Both the position numbers and the translations under genes were made by a program. Shown one piece after another: positions 33,759-42,034 of a DNA stretch of 49,563 nt (within the stretch, counting starts at the first letter, position 1; every line of letters begins with the position of its first letter). The notes under the pieces were generated by a model. That model had not been told where the DNA came from. It did no database searches and was given only the letters and a program-made list of their open reading frames with translations. The stretch covers positions 1-49,563 of the forward strand of contig JAFQEM010000027.1 of NCBI GenBank assembly GCA_017399035.1, given 5' to 3'. Origin of the DNA: Clostridia bacterium (GTDB lineage: Bacteria; Bacillota; Clostridia; Christensenellales; Borkfalkiaceae).

Positions 33759-34304
33759 TTATGCTTTAGAAGGGTCTAGAATTTCTGCAAGGTATGGTAG
33801 TTCTCTATATTTTTCCGCATAGTCAAGTCCGTAACCAACAACGAAACCGCAGGGAATATCAAAGCCAACGTAATCTGCTTCCATATCAACTTCTCTGCGT
33901 TCTTTTTTGTCAAGGAAACAACAAATTTTTATTGATTTTGGGTTGCGCTTTTTGAGAAGTTCTACAAAGAATTTCAACGTTTTTCCGCTATCTATTATAT
34001 CTTCAACTATTATAACGTCTCTGCCTTCTATGTCCGTGGTAATATCGCTTTGCATTTCCATATCCCCACTAACGGTTCCGTTGCGATAACTAGAAAGTTT
34101 TGCAAAATCTAACATAATAGGGCGTTTTATGTTCTTCGTAAGGTCTGCAAAGAAATAAACTGCGCCCTTTAACGTACAAATAAATACGGGGCGACGGATT
34201 GAGTTATCTACGCTTGAATAATCTAACGTAATTTGCGCTGCAAGTTCTTTAACACGCTTTTGAATTTGTTCTTCTGTCAAAAGCACTTTAAGATTGTTCT
34301 TCAT
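33759..34304 (-). CDS. hpt: Hypoxanthine phosphoribosyltransferase
   Basis: 181 residues. The PRPP-binding loop is VIIVEDIIDSGKTL, and the late DYVGFDIPCGFVVGYGLDYAEKYRELPYLA is characteristic of HPRT. It salvages hypoxanthine and guanine to IMP and GMP. I use the ATG at 34304: GAAGG is nine bases before it, whereas an in-frame TTG at 34310 is too close to that site. The start lies two bases after the tilS stop. The tilS-hpt pair is a standard Firmicutes arrangement. Confidence 0.96.
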   Translation of the reverse strand: MKNNLKVLLTEEQIQKRVKELAAQITLDYSSVDNSIRRPVFICTLKGAVYFFADLTKNIKRPIMLDFAKLSSYRNGTVSGDMEMQSDITTDIEGRDVIIVEDIIDSGKTLKFFVELLKKRNPKSIKICCFLDKKERREVDMEADYVGFDIPCGFVVGYGLDYAEKYRELPYLAEILDPSKA

Positions 34305-34306
34305 AA

Positions 34307-35608
34307 TCAAACACCTTCTTTGGTAAACTTTATAATTTTAGTGGAATTTTCACCCACCTTAATTTTTTCAGATATGCTAACGCCAAAAATTACTAAAATT
34401 TCATTACCGTTGGCGATTAGCGGTATAAAATTTCGCAACCGTAATGGAATTTTTTTGTCAGTTAAATAATCCCCAAGGCTTTTTGTGCCACCGCCGAATT
34501 TAGTAAAAACGTCGCCATCACGCTTAAACCGTATCACTGCGGTTTGCGGTATTTTTTCAAGGTCGCCAAAAAGTTCGTCTTTAAGATTTTGCGGGCGGTT
34601 TATAAGGCTTACGCCAACTTTAGCGTTACCTAGTTCAAAATTTCCTATGCCGAAAGGAATTTGTTCGTTAGACGCTTTTTGTGACAAGGTAAAAACTATT
34701 TTATTATATTCTTTAATAGCAACCACGCCGTTTTTTAAGGTTGTTTGCGCGCCGTTTTTTGCATCTGCAAGTGTTAAAATGGCGTCAACGTGCGTTTTTT
34801 CCCAGTCTTTTTTTATACCAACCTCTTTCATTGCGATAACTGATGCCCTCGCTAAAAGCGCAGGGTGTAGGGGAAGACTAATTTGCACTATTTCATTTTC
34901 TTTACAAACGGCAGAGTATGCCTGTTCGTTCATATAGTCGTTTTCAGTTTTTGCAATAAGTGAAAATCTTGCAATGCTCTTTTCAAATTCAGGAAAAATC
35001 TTTTCTATTTGTGGAAGAATATTCAGTCTAATATAATTTCTTGTATAGTCGTCGTCAAAGTTGGTTTGGTCTGTTACAAATTCAAGTTGGTTTTCTATAA
35101 CGTATTTTTGAATTTCTTCTTTAGAAACGTTTAAAAAGGGGCGTATTATGCGGTTTTCGTAATTTTGCGCTATCCCTGTTATTCCACTTATTCCCGTGCC
35201 TCTAAAAAGGTTAAATAAAACCGATTCTGCATTGTCGCGAAGATGATGCGCCGTTGCTATTTTATCACATAAGCCTCTGTTTAATGCGTCATAAAAACAC
35301 TCGTATCGAAGTGTGCGCGCAGCCTGTTCTAACGATAATTTTTCACGCTTTGCTTTTTTTACGCTGTCAACTTGATAAGAAAACAGTTTAACGTTCCACT
35401 TTTCGCACAGTTTTTTAACGAAATTACTGTCGGAAATCGAACTTTCCCCCCTAATGCCGTGTTCAACGTTTATTGCAATCACGTTAAAACCGTATATTTT
35501 GCGCGCGTTATGAATATAATGTAATAGAGCAACCGAATCACTGCCCCCAGAAATTGCAACTGCAACCGTCTGATTTGGCAAGACAAGGTCTTTTAATTCA
35601 ACAAACAT
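34307..35608 (-). CDS. tilS: tRNA(Ile)-lysidine synthase
   Basis: 433 residues. The N-terminal PP-loop ATPase has SGGSDS (20-25), with ATAHHLRDNAESVLFNLFRGTG and IIRPFL later; the C-terminal third is the substrate-binding extension. It converts the anticodon C34 of one tRNA-Ile to lysidine so that AUA is read as Ile. It is an essential gene in nearly all bacteria. Confidence 0.96.
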   Translation of the reverse strand: MFVELKDLVLPNQTVAVAISGGSDSVALLHYIHNARKIYGFNVIAINVEHGIRGESSISDSNFVKKLCEKWNVKLFSYQVDSVKKAKREKLSLEQAARTLRYECFYDALNRGLCDKIATAHHLRDNAESVLFNLFRGTGISGITGIAQNYENRIIRPFLNVSKEEIQKYVIENQLEFVTDQTNFDDDYTRNYIRLNILPQIEKIFPEFEKSIARFSLIAKTENDYMNEQAYSAVCKENEIVQISLPLHPALLARASVIAMKEVGIKKDWEKTHVDAILTLADAKNGAQTTLKNGVVAIKEYNKIVFTLSQKASNEQIPFGIGNFELGNAKVGVSLINRPQNLKDELFGDLEKIPQTAVIRFKRDGDVFTKFGGGTKSLGDYLTDKKIPLRLRNFIPLIANGNEILVIFGVSISEKIKVGENSTKIIKFTKEGV

Positions 35609-35741
35609 AAATCTATTTTAACAAACCCGACAAAAAAATACAAGTCTAATTAAATAATATTTAAAATTTTTTGTAAATATCATTTGACAAATTCGTTTTA
35701 ATAGTGTATTATAAACAAGCATCTTAAATAGAGCAACAAAT

Positions 35742-35819
<78 letters not shown>

Positions 35820-35823
35820 CTAG

Positions 35824-35866
35824 CCGTCTAATTTGAACCTCAGCAGGTCAAATCAGACGGTTTTTT
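35824..35866 (+). terminator. Terminator of the tRNA gene
   Basis: CCGTCT and TTTGA pair with TCAAA and AGACGG across an 11-base loop, followed by TTTTTT. The ascending arm and loop contain ATTTGAACCTC, the exact complement of eleven bases of the tRNA T arm. Confidence 0.82.
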
Positions 35867-35880
35867 CTATCTTTTTTATT

Positions 35881-37404
35881 TTAGGCGGCTATAAATTGTA
35901 ATAACTTCAATACAACTTTTTTATGGTTGGTTTGTGTTATATAAAGATTTTTAACCACCCTTGTTTTGTCGTAATATATTTCATTGTTATAAATTAAAAA
36001 GTCCTGACGTTTGTCGGGACTTTTGTTTGTAAGGCTTTTATAGTATATTTCAATTTTATCGTCGTATAAGATAACTTTATCTATTAGAAGATTTATCATT
36101 ACAGCAGGATCTTTCTTAACTGCAACTGTAAAGTGGCGAAGAATATCTTCTCTAGAAATTTGACAGTTTAATGCTGTTTCTTCAATAGTTATTTGCTCGT
36201 TAAGATTATTGAGTTTTGTTTCAAGGTTAGTAAGCATTTTTTGTGTTGACTCTGTAACAACGCCTTTTCCTATTGCTATAAGAAAGTTATCAATGGCTTT
36301 TTCTGTTTCTCGCTTTTCCTTTTTTAATAATGCAATAGTTTTATTTGTATCAGAACGGTCAGAATAAATTTTTAATAGAGTATCTGCTATTTTGTTTATT
36401 GTTTCGGAATCAAACGTTTTAACAATCGTGTCAACTACTAGTTCTTCAAGGATATCTTTTCGTATTAGTTCTTTTTGACAACCGTTTTTCTTCTTTTTGC
36501 CGAAACATTTATAATAACAAAGCACCTTGCCGGTGTGTGACGTTCCTGTTTCAGCGGTAATTGTTTGCCCACAATAACCACAGAATAGTTTATTGCGTAA
36601 AAGATATTTTTCTTTATTGCTTTTGCTACCATATTTATTAGCGTTTATTCTTTTTTGAACCACGTCAAATATATCTTTTGTAATTATAGGCGGGAAAGTG
36701 TTGTTGTTTTCTTCGCCGTTACAATAGAATACACCGATATATTTAGAGTTGCAAAGCATCTTATAAACGGTATTTTCAGTAAATGGTTTACCACGGTTGT
36801 TAGTAATACCTTTTTGTTCTAATATAGCCAAAATATCCCTTATAGAAGAATCTTTAGCGTATTCGTTAAAAATAAATTTAACTATTTCGGCTTTTTCTTC
36901 GTCTATTGCATATTTTTTGCCATCTTTCTTAAAACCGTAAAGCAAATAACCGCCCATTGAATTACCCTTTCTGCGAAGTTCTTTCATACCACGTTTAACT
37001 TTTTGGGAAAGTTCAGCAGAGTAGTATTCAGCCATACCTTCAAGCAACGATTCTAAAATAATGCCTTCGGGAGTGTCGGAGATGTTTTCCATTGCTGATA
37101 GAACCTTAATTCCATTATCCTTTAATGTCTTCTTGTGAATAGCCATTTCGTATCTATTACGTGAGAAACGATCAAGTTTATAAACAATAACATAATCCCA
37201 CGCCTTTTTGGCACTATCCTTTAGCATTTTTTGAAAACTCTTACGATTATCGTTTGTTCCTGTCATTGCTCTGTCAATGTAAGTATCAATAATTAAGATA
37301 TTGTTTCTCTTGGCAAAGTCGGAGCATACGTGAATTTGTCCTTCAATAGACTGCTCGGTTTGTCGTTCACTAGAATATCTAGCATAAATTACAGCTGTTT
37401 TCAT
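35881..37404 (-). CDS. Large serine recombinase (integrase)
   Basis: 507 residues. The resolvase catalytic domain (1-150) has the nucleophile S11 in YARYSSERQTEQSIEGQ and the arginine-rich block VYKLDRFSRNRYE. The Recombinase domain follows (about 165-270, GYLLYGFKKDGKKYAIDEEKAE), then a zinc beta-ribbon (CGYC ... CYYKC ... C, about 298-335) and a coiled-coil tail. Such enzymes cut and join a short core between attP and attB without host factors. It lies at the left edge of the element and reads toward the tRNA. A 47-residue gene upstream shares its transcript. Confidence 0.96.
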   Translation of the reverse strand: MKTAVIYARYSSERQTEQSIEGQIHVCSDFAKRNNILIIDTYIDRAMTGTNDNRKSFQKMLKDSAKKAWDYVIVYKLDRFSRNRYEMAIHKKTLKDNGIKVLSAMENISDTPEGIILESLLEGMAEYYSAELSQKVKRGMKELRRKGNSMGGYLLYGFKKDGKKYAIDEEKAEIVKFIFNEYAKDSSIRDILAILEQKGITNNRGKPFTENTVYKMLCNSKYIGVFYCNGEENNNTFPPIITKDIFDVVQKRINANKYGSKSNKEKYLLRNKLFCGYCGQTITAETGTSHTGKVLCYYKCFGKKKKNGCQKELIRKDILEELVVDTIVKTFDSETINKIADTLLKIYSDRSDTNKTIALLKKEKRETEKAIDNFLIAIGKGVVTESTQKMLTNLETKLNNLNEQITIEETALNCQISREDILRHFTVAVKKDPAVMINLLIDKVILYDDKIEIYYKSLTNKSPDKRQDFLIYNNEIYYDKTRVVKNLYITQTNHKKVVLKLLQFIAA

Positions 37405-37406
37405 TT

Positions 37407-37550
37407 TTAATCTCCTTTTTCCGTTTTGTTAAAAATTTCTAAAATATTAGTTAAAAGCGAATTAAAAAATAAGTTTTGTTCGGTTTCGCTTAACTTAAAA
37501 ACATCAATTTTGCCTTTTGTGATAATTTTTAGTTCTTTCTTTATTTTCAT
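37407..37550 (-). CDS. 47-residue protein upstream of the integrase
   Basis: Starts MKIKKELKIITKGKID (ATG at 37550, AGGAGA just upstream) and ends GD two bases before the integrase ATG. It is charged and helical (SETEQNLFFNSLLTNILEIF). Tight coupling to the integrase makes it a candidate recombination directionality factor or regulator. That is a positional argument only. Confidence 0.6.
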   Translation of the reverse strand: MKIKKELKIITKGKIDVFKLSETEQNLFFNSLLTNILEIFNKTEKGD

Positions 37551-37851
37551 ATTTCTCCTATAGAGAGAAAAAGAGCGCACTACGTCCAAAGAAGGAACGT
37601 ATTACGCCCAGAAAATGCAACTATAAATTATTAGATTGTCATTTTTGCTATACGCCAATTTTCTCAAATTTAATTTTCTTGAATAGATTGTTTCATAAAA
37701 TTAAATAAGAGTGTTAGCAATCAACTTGCACTTTTAATCAGCATTTTTGCAAAAAACCTAAATATTTTTGACATTTTTTGCACTAGATTTAATATTGATT
37801 TGAACCTTTTTAACTTATTTATATAAATTGTCTTTCGCACTTAACGAAAAT

Positions 37852-37961
37852 CATAAGACCTTCCCGCTGTCAAACCAAAGGAAAAAAGATTGTTTTTTAA
37901 TCAATATATAATAGGTCAATCTTTTAGACGACGTTTGACAGTTAAAAGGGGAGGGCTTATG
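37852..37961. repeat. Long imperfect inverted repeat (110 bp)
   Basis: Nested arms in order: CATAAG/CTTATG, CCTTCCC/GGGGAGG, CTGTCAAAC/GTTTGACAG and AAAGATTG/CAATCTTT, closing on an AT-rich loop. It lies in the 771-base gap (37551-38321) between the integrase unit and the plus-strand cassette. It can fold into one long stem on single-stranded DNA. Candidate single-strand origin, packaging signal or early regulatory region of the element. Confidence 0.75.
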
Positions 37962-38033
37962 ATACGAAAAAACCACTACCAAGAAAGGCAATTTATTTTT
38001 AGTTTTTATAAAAAGGTTAAATAATTTTTTTAA

Positions 38034-38097
38034 TATGACAGTAGTTGTCATAATTAGTGTGTTAGACTATGCGTGCGAAAAGGTTATACGGCATAGT
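38034..38097. repeat. Two further hairpins downstream of the long inverted repeat
   Basis: TATGACA-GTAGT-TGTCATA (38034-38052) and ACTATGC ... GCATAGT (38066-38097, 18-base loop). Together with the 110-bp repeat they form a cluster of three within 250 bases. The rest of the gap to 38321 is AT-rich and shows no other supported feature. Confidence 0.6.
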
Positions 38098-38321
38098 GGC
38101 AAGATTTTGTGTTTTTGGCTTGTTAATATGTGGTGATATTTTTAGCAAACTTAATTTAAAAAGTTTTTGTGTCGGCTTTTTAGATGAACCCTGCTATTAA
38201 AACATTATATAAATAGAAACAGATTCGGTATTATGCTTTCGTGATGGAGTTCCCAACCACACAATGAAAGTTTAATAAATATAAACCGTTATGTTTACGG
38301 GAAGAAGGAGGGTAGATATGT

Positions 38322-38525
38322 ATGTATCAAGAGAAGAACACACCCGTTTTGGGGTATTGTAGGAACTGCGGTCAAAAGATAATGGGGTATCGCAATGCAG
38401 ATGGTTTACTAAAGGTTGAATGTCCGTTCTGCCATACACGTTATGTAAGCCAACAAAAAAGTAGGCGGCACATTGTTGAAGATATTTATGCCCCTACAGG
38501 AGAAGAAGTTATAAGCTACAACTAA
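38322..38525 (+). CDS. Small zinc-ribbon protein
   Basis: 67 residues. Two CxxC knuckles, YCRNCGQKI (13-16) and CPFCHTRYV (35-38), form a rubredoxin-like zinc ribbon; the tail is basic then acidic. AAGGAGG lies nine bases before this ATG, while an overlapping ATG at 38318 leads to an early stop. It is the first gene of the element's plus-strand cassette. Similar small ribbons in phages act as regulators or bind nucleic acid; the function is not known here. Confidence 0.75.
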   Translation: MYQEKNTPVLGYCRNCGQKIMGYRNADGLLKVECPFCHTRYVSQQKSRRHIVEDIYAPTGEEVISYN

Positions 38526-38628
38526 ATAAACAGTATATTAGACTACAAGGCGGTAGGACGTGAGTCGCTTCGTAAGCCCTTGAAAGACCAATACTTAAAA
38601 TCGTAAGAGTGAGCCGAGTAAATTGTGA

Positions 38629-38683
38629 AGCCTTCGATAATTAGATTGCAATATTTTGCAGTCTGGTTGTCGGGGGCTTTTTT
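38629..38683 (+). terminator. Terminator-like hairpin after the zinc-ribbon gene
   Basis: AGCCTTCGA ... TCGGGGGCT closes around an inner stem (AGATTGCA/TTGCAGTCT) and is followed by TTTTTT. The 268-base gap also holds GCTT-CGT-AAGC near 38569 and TTTACGAA ... TTCGTAAA (38726-38748), a possible operator just before the next gene. Confidence 0.7.
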
Positions 38684-38793
38684 CGTTTCAAAAAAAATTT
38701 TCAAAAAAATTAAAAAAGTTTTTAATTTACGAAATTAGGCTTCGTAAATAGGTTCTAGAATACAGGCATAACAACGGCAAAGGAGGTGAGAAT

Positions 38794-39129
38794 ATGAAAA
38801 GCACGATTGAACGTCGTCAACGCATTATTGAAATATTAAATATGCGTAGGTCAGAGAAAATTGAAAATTTAGCTTTTGAATTTGACGTTACTCGTAGAAC
38901 TATTGAAAACGATATTCAAGTGCTTTCGTGTTCTTACCCTATTGATACGAAAACAGGACCAACGGGTTGCGTATATGTTCAAGACGGTTTTGATTTATAT
39001 GAAAGGTATTTAACGGCAAAGCAGTTTGAAGTTTTAGAAGAATTAAAGGGTGTTGCAACCGGTGAACAGGTAAAGGTATTAGAAACGATTTTAAGAAGTT
39101 TCGGTAGAAACGGTGGTGTAAAGAAATGA
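38794..39129 (+). CDS. DeoR-type HTH regulator
   Basis: 111 residues. Residues 1-55 form a winged HTH of the DeoR/HTH_11 kind (ERRQRIIEILNMRRSEKIENLAFEFDVTRRTIENDIQVLS), the last part being the recognition helix. It lacks the sugar-binding domain of full DeoR proteins; the tail (about 60-111) is helical. AAAGGAGGTGAG is a near-perfect ribosome site. The gene overlaps the next start (ATGA). It is likely the element's own regulator, with the TTTACGAA palindrome upstream as a possible target. Confidence 0.85.
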   Translation: MKSTIERRQRIIEILNMRRSEKIENLAFEFDVTRRTIENDIQVLSCSYPIDTKTGPTGCVYVQDGFDLYERYLTAKQFEVLEELKGVATGEQVKVLETILRSFGRNGGVKK

Positions 39130-39446
39130 AAACGATAAAGAAAGTAAAAGAAGATTTGAGCGAAATTAAATATTATTACTCGAAAATAAAGGACTTTGAA
39201 AAGATATCTGTATTGGTTGGGGAATCGGACGTATGTAAATTGGTTGCAAGATATAACAAAGTTATAAGGCGTGGTTCTATTAAGTTTTACGACCTTTACG
39301 TTTCGTTATATGTCAACAATAATTCGCTATCGGTTGTAGCTGAAGATTGGGGGATAAATTATTATTATGTTTCTCGCCTAAACAAACAACTTTGCGATTT
39401 TTTTGTAAAAGAATTAAACAAGGAGGATGAAGCTGATGTTTTGTAG
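39126..39446 (+). CDS. Small helical protein with HTH-like segment
   Basis: 106 residues, nearly all helical, beginning within the stop of the DeoR-type gene. The stretch YVNNNSLSVVAEDWGINYYYVSRLNKQLCDFF (about 63-95) looks like a sigma-4/ArpU-type helix-turn-helix. It probably acts with the preceding regulator in controlling the cassette. No named family is recognised. Confidence 0.65.
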   Translation: MKTIKKVKEDLSEIKYYYSKIKDFEKISVLVGESDVCKLVARYNKVIRRGSIKFYDLYVSLYVNNNSLSVVAEDWGINYYYVSRLNKQLCDFFVKELNKEDEADVL

Positions 39447-39684
39447 TGTTCCAGACTTTTGTAAGGATGCCGTAAACGTTTATCGCACTAAAAAATATAT
39501 CGTTAAACAAGATATATCGGTTGAGGGAACGGATAACGGGGAAACTCTTGTTTTCAGTAACGACGTGTTCTACGAAAGGACTAAAAGTCGTGATAAACAA
39601 TATGAGCAAATCTTTGCAGACAGAACGTATATCAACGGTAAACGCTTACCATCTACAAGCTACACCCGTAGATACGAAAAGTAA
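39436..39684 (+). CDS. Small hypothetical protein
   Basis: 82 residues. I start at the ATG at 39436 because AGGAGG is nine bases before it; an earlier ATG at 39427 abuts that site. The C-terminal half is rich in Tyr, Arg and Lys (RTKSRDKQYEQIFADRTYI ... SYTRRYEK), suggesting nucleic-acid binding. It overlaps the end of the preceding gene by 11 bases. Function unknown. Confidence 0.55.
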   Translation: MFCSVPDFCKDAVNVYRTKKYIVKQDISVEGTDNGETLVFSNDVFYERTKSRDKQYEQIFADRTYINGKRLPSTSYTRRYEK

Positions 39685-39717
39685 TAAAAGCGAAAAATGC
39701 TTTTTATAAACACAATT

Positions 39718-39833
39718 CTAATAGGGTTGGTGATAACCGACTATGAACTTGTGGACTGACGTTAGATAAAGGTGGCCACCTTCCAAAAGTAGGTCGCAGG
39801 AAACGTAGTGTTTTATAAATAATTCCCTATTAG
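39718..39833 (+). ncRNA. Candidate structured RNA in the element
   Basis: Closed by CTAATAGGG/CCCTATTAG (9 bp, perfect). Inside are GTTGGT-GATA-ACCGAC (39726-39741), a second arm ACT(G)ACGTT/AACGTAGT (39755-39763 with 39802-39809), and within that AAGGT-GGCC-ACCTT (39769-39782). This is a multi-branched fold with few unpaired bases at its closing junction. It fills most of the gap 39685-39955. I could not match it to a known riboswitch or ribozyme core. Confidence 0.65.
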
Positions 39834-39955
39834 CATTGAAAACAACAATTAAATATTAAATTTTAACGCTTGGCTAACGGCAACACGGGCGTTGTGCTAT
39901 CTGAACTACGGGCAAAATCATTATTAAATTTATTAAAAGGAGAAAATTTTTTATT

Positions 39956-40228
39956 ATGGCAAACAAAAATACTAATTACAACAGCAACGAAAGGAAATGG
40001 ATGACTCCTTCCAAGCGTGCAGAGGGTTACGCTAAAGAAAGGAAAAGTATGGTCCATGCAAGAGGTCCTAAAAAGGACGAACCGCTTGATGATTACAATA
40101 AGGGCTTCCGTTCTGGCTATCTTTTAGCACAGTCAGACCATGCAGGTGCTTACAAGTATCACAAAGCAATCGCTGAAGGGAAATCTAAAACCGAAGCAAG
40201 AGCAATTTCTAGAAAGAAAGGTGCTTAA
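39956..40228 (+). CDS. Small basic protein (phage-type, unknown)
   Basis: 90 residues, strongly basic at both ends. DDYNKGFRSGYLLAQSDHAGAYKYHKAIAEGKSKTEARAISRKK resembles the YDKGYSKGWDDAY segment of the protein at 40702, so the two may share an ancestor. AAAAGGAGAAAA precedes the ATG. A DNA-coating or scaffold role would fit its charge. This is inference. Confidence 0.65.
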   Translation: MANKNTNYNSNERKWMTPSKRAEGYAKERKSMVHARGPKKDEPLDDYNKGFRSGYLLAQSDHAGAYKYHKAIAEGKSKTEARAISRKKGA

Positions 40229-40256
40229 TTATTAAATTTTAGGAGAAAAAAATATT

Positions 40257-40604
40257 ATGTCGAAGAAACAGAACATTATGGTAGAAAGAGAAACATTTGA
40301 AAAGAACGAAAAGACGTATTTTTCGTATTTCATTAAAGGACAAGTAAGGGGTAGGGATGTAAAAGTTGCTATTATTCCCCCTGATAAAGGCGGTTATACC
40401 GTTCTTGATATAGTCTTCGGCGACGCTATGAAAGCAGAGCTTAAGATTACGCCTTTTGAAATTAAGGACGAAAAGGGTGGCGTTATTTCGGGTAATACTT
40501 ATGCCGTATTCACTAAAGATGAAGCAACCGGCGAAGTTTACGAATGTTCGGTTAAACCTTATCGTAATTCAGACAAGGCTTTACTTAATATGCTTGTTAA
40601 ATAA
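40257..40604 (+). CDS. Strand-rich 115-residue protein, candidate ssDNA-binding protein
   Basis: 115 residues of alternating strands (YFSYFIKGQVRGRDVKVAII, TVLDIVFGD, AELKITPFEI, NTYAVFT, VYECSVKP) with many Lys, Arg and aromatic residues, compatible with an OB fold. In filamentous phages a small OB-fold protein (pV) coats the single strand before packaging and is encoded in this part of the map. I infer that role from size, fold and position. AGGAGAAAA precedes the start and a terminator follows. Confidence 0.6.
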   Translation: MSKKQNIMVERETFEKNEKTYFSYFIKGQVRGRDVKVAIIPPDKGGYTVLDIVFGDAMKAELKITPFEIKDEKGGVISGNTYAVFTKDEATGEVYECSVKPYRNSDKALLNMLVK

Positions 40605-40630
40605 AAATAAGCACTAAAAAACAACCGTTT

Positions 40631-40673
40631 CTGCGGCTTGCGGTGGTGTAAAAGCCCCCAAGTCGCAGTTTTT
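40631..40673 (+). terminator. Terminator inside the cassette
   Basis: CTGCG and CTTG pair with CAAG and CGCAG, followed by TTTTTAT. It separates the early (regulator, DNA-binding) genes from the membrane-protein block and would set a lower transcript level for the latter. Confidence 0.8.
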
Positions 40674-40701
40674 ATATTAAATAAAAATTTGGAGGTAATT
40701 T

Positions 40702-40959
40702 ATGAGTTCAACAACAACTTATGCCAACGGTTACGTTGGTAAAAAAACTAAAGAAAAGGAACAAAAAAACAAGTGGAGAGATGATATTCGCACGTCATAC
40801 GACAAAGGTTATTCTAAAGGTTGGGATGATGCGTATAACATTCCTAAACGTTTTGGTTCTAGACTTGCGGCTGCTTACGGTTATAGTAAAGGTATGAAAA
40901 ACCGATACCGTTCCGATAAGTATATTACGCAATACAACAAACAAGGCAAACAGATTTAA
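40702..40959 (+). CDS. Small basic Tyr/Gly-rich protein
   Basis: 85 residues, very basic, with Tyr-Gly repeats (TYANGYVG, YDKGYSKGWDDAYN, AAYGYSKGMKNRYR). GGAGGT precedes the ATG. It is related in style to the gene at 39956. No membrane segment is present, so it is not a classical coat protein. It leads the structural block with 12 bases to the next gene. Function unknown. Confidence 0.6.
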   Translation: MSSTTTYANGYVGKKTKEKEQKNKWRDDIRTSYDKGYSKGWDDAYNIPKRFGSRLAAAYGYSKGMKNRYRSDKYITQYNKQGKQI

Positions 40960-40971
40960 GGAGGAAATTAT

Positions 40972-42021
40972 ATGAAAAATGAATTACAACAACATAAAAA
41001 ATCAGACAAAGTTAAGTGGATAATAGTCTTTATATCTTTAATCGTATTGTTTATAGGTGTTTTTGCTCCACTTATTAGTTCTTGTATAAGTGAAAATCAA
41101 AAACAGGAAGAAAAGCCTATTGCACCTACTGAACAAACGGGAAGTATGAATACTGCTTCTAACGATTTTATCGGTGAAGTAAACAATAGCCCGTATGTAA
41201 AACTCGCTATGAGCAGAGCTACTACATACTCGCAAACAAACAATTCAGCAAGTAAGACGTTAACGGCAACGGTTTTACCAGCTAGTGCGGCTAATCAAAA
41301 GGTAAATTGGTCTGTAGAGTGGGGCGATTCTACTAACACGTCAAACGTAAGCGACTATATTACCGTTACGCCTACATCTGCGGGTTCAAATGTAGCAACT
41401 GTAACTTGTTATCAAAAGTTTAGTGGCAACATTATTGTTACTGCAACTACGCAAGAAAACGGTTATAGTGCAAGTTGTATTGTTACTTTTACGGGGCAAC
41501 CTAGCGATATAGCTATTAGTGGAACTATTTCGCCTACTTCTGGAGAGTATAGAGTTGGTGTAGGTCAAGCCTATACTTTTGATGTTACGTTATCTAACGT
41601 ATTTAACCAAGTCGGAAGTCAATTCAATCAAGTTGTTTGCACTGTAGAAGGCGTTGGAACAGTAAAACTTGGTAATATGGAATATTACAACCAAACAGGC
41701 ACTCACAAATGGTGGGAACAAACGTTAAATGACGTTGCTTTAGATACGCTAAAAGATAGTTTTATAACCGTTTCTTACGCTAACGGAAAATTAACAGTAA
41801 ACACTATTAAAACTATAGAAAGCTACTATGAGTCTTCGCAAAGAATGGACGGTGGCAGAACTACCGGTTATACTAACAAATTCTATTCTTTCGTAGATGA
41901 CTGTTACTTTAAGGTTTGGGTAGAAGAAACTGTATCTGGTTATAAAGAGGCGTTTGTCTTTCGTTTTGACGAATCAGTAGTTACGGGTATTACGGTTGAT
42001 AATACTGAAATGGAATTTTAA
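40972..42021 (+). CDS. Membrane-anchored Ig-like (BIG2-type) protein, paralogue 1
   Basis: 349 residues. Short cytoplasmic start, a membrane helix at about 15-36 (WIIVFISLIVLFIGVFAPLI), then an exposed region. Residues about 80-175 resemble a bacterial Ig-like (BIG2) domain: KTLTATVLPASAANQKVNWSVEWG ... DYITVTPTSAGSNVATVTC ... GNIIVTATTQENGYSASCIVTF. The rest is strand-rich (FDVTLSNVFNQVGSQFNQVV). The next gene is a diverged copy. AAGGAGG precedes the ATG. They could be virion or cell-surface adhesion proteins of the element. Confidence 0.78.
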   Translation: MKNELQQHKKSDKVKWIIVFISLIVLFIGVFAPLISSCISENQKQEEKPIAPTEQTGSMNTASNDFIGEVNNSPYVKLAMSRATTYSQTNNSASKTLTATVLPASAANQKVNWSVEWGDSTNTSNVSDYITVTPTSAGSNVATVTCYQKFSGNIIVTATTQENGYSASCIVTFTGQPSDIAISGTISPTSGEYRVGVGQAYTFDVTLSNVFNQVGSQFNQVVCTVEGVGTVKLGNMEYYNQTGTHKWWEQTLNDVALDTLKDSFITVSYANGKLTVNTIKTIESYYESSQRMDGGRTTGYTNKFYSFVDDCYFKVWVEETVSGYKEAFVFRFDESVVTGITVDNTEMEF

Positions 42022-42034
42022 GGAGGAATAATTT

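Noticed and set aside
37851-38051. A 66-codon minus-strand frame across the long inverted repeat.
   Set aside because: It has no ribosome site and the sequence is explained by the inverted repeat.
38560-38690. A riboswitch after the zinc-ribbon gene (GGCGGTAGGACGTGAGTC ... region).
   Set aside because: Small hairpins are present but no known core fits and the next start is over 100 bases past the terminator. It is listed only as a terminator with nearby hairpins.
39868-39918. A stretch that read backwards resembles the 5' half of a tRNA (TGCCCGTAGTTCAGATAG ...).
   Set aside because: The anticodon and T arms cannot be completed and the acceptor has no partner strand. Resemblance is limited to the D-arm region.
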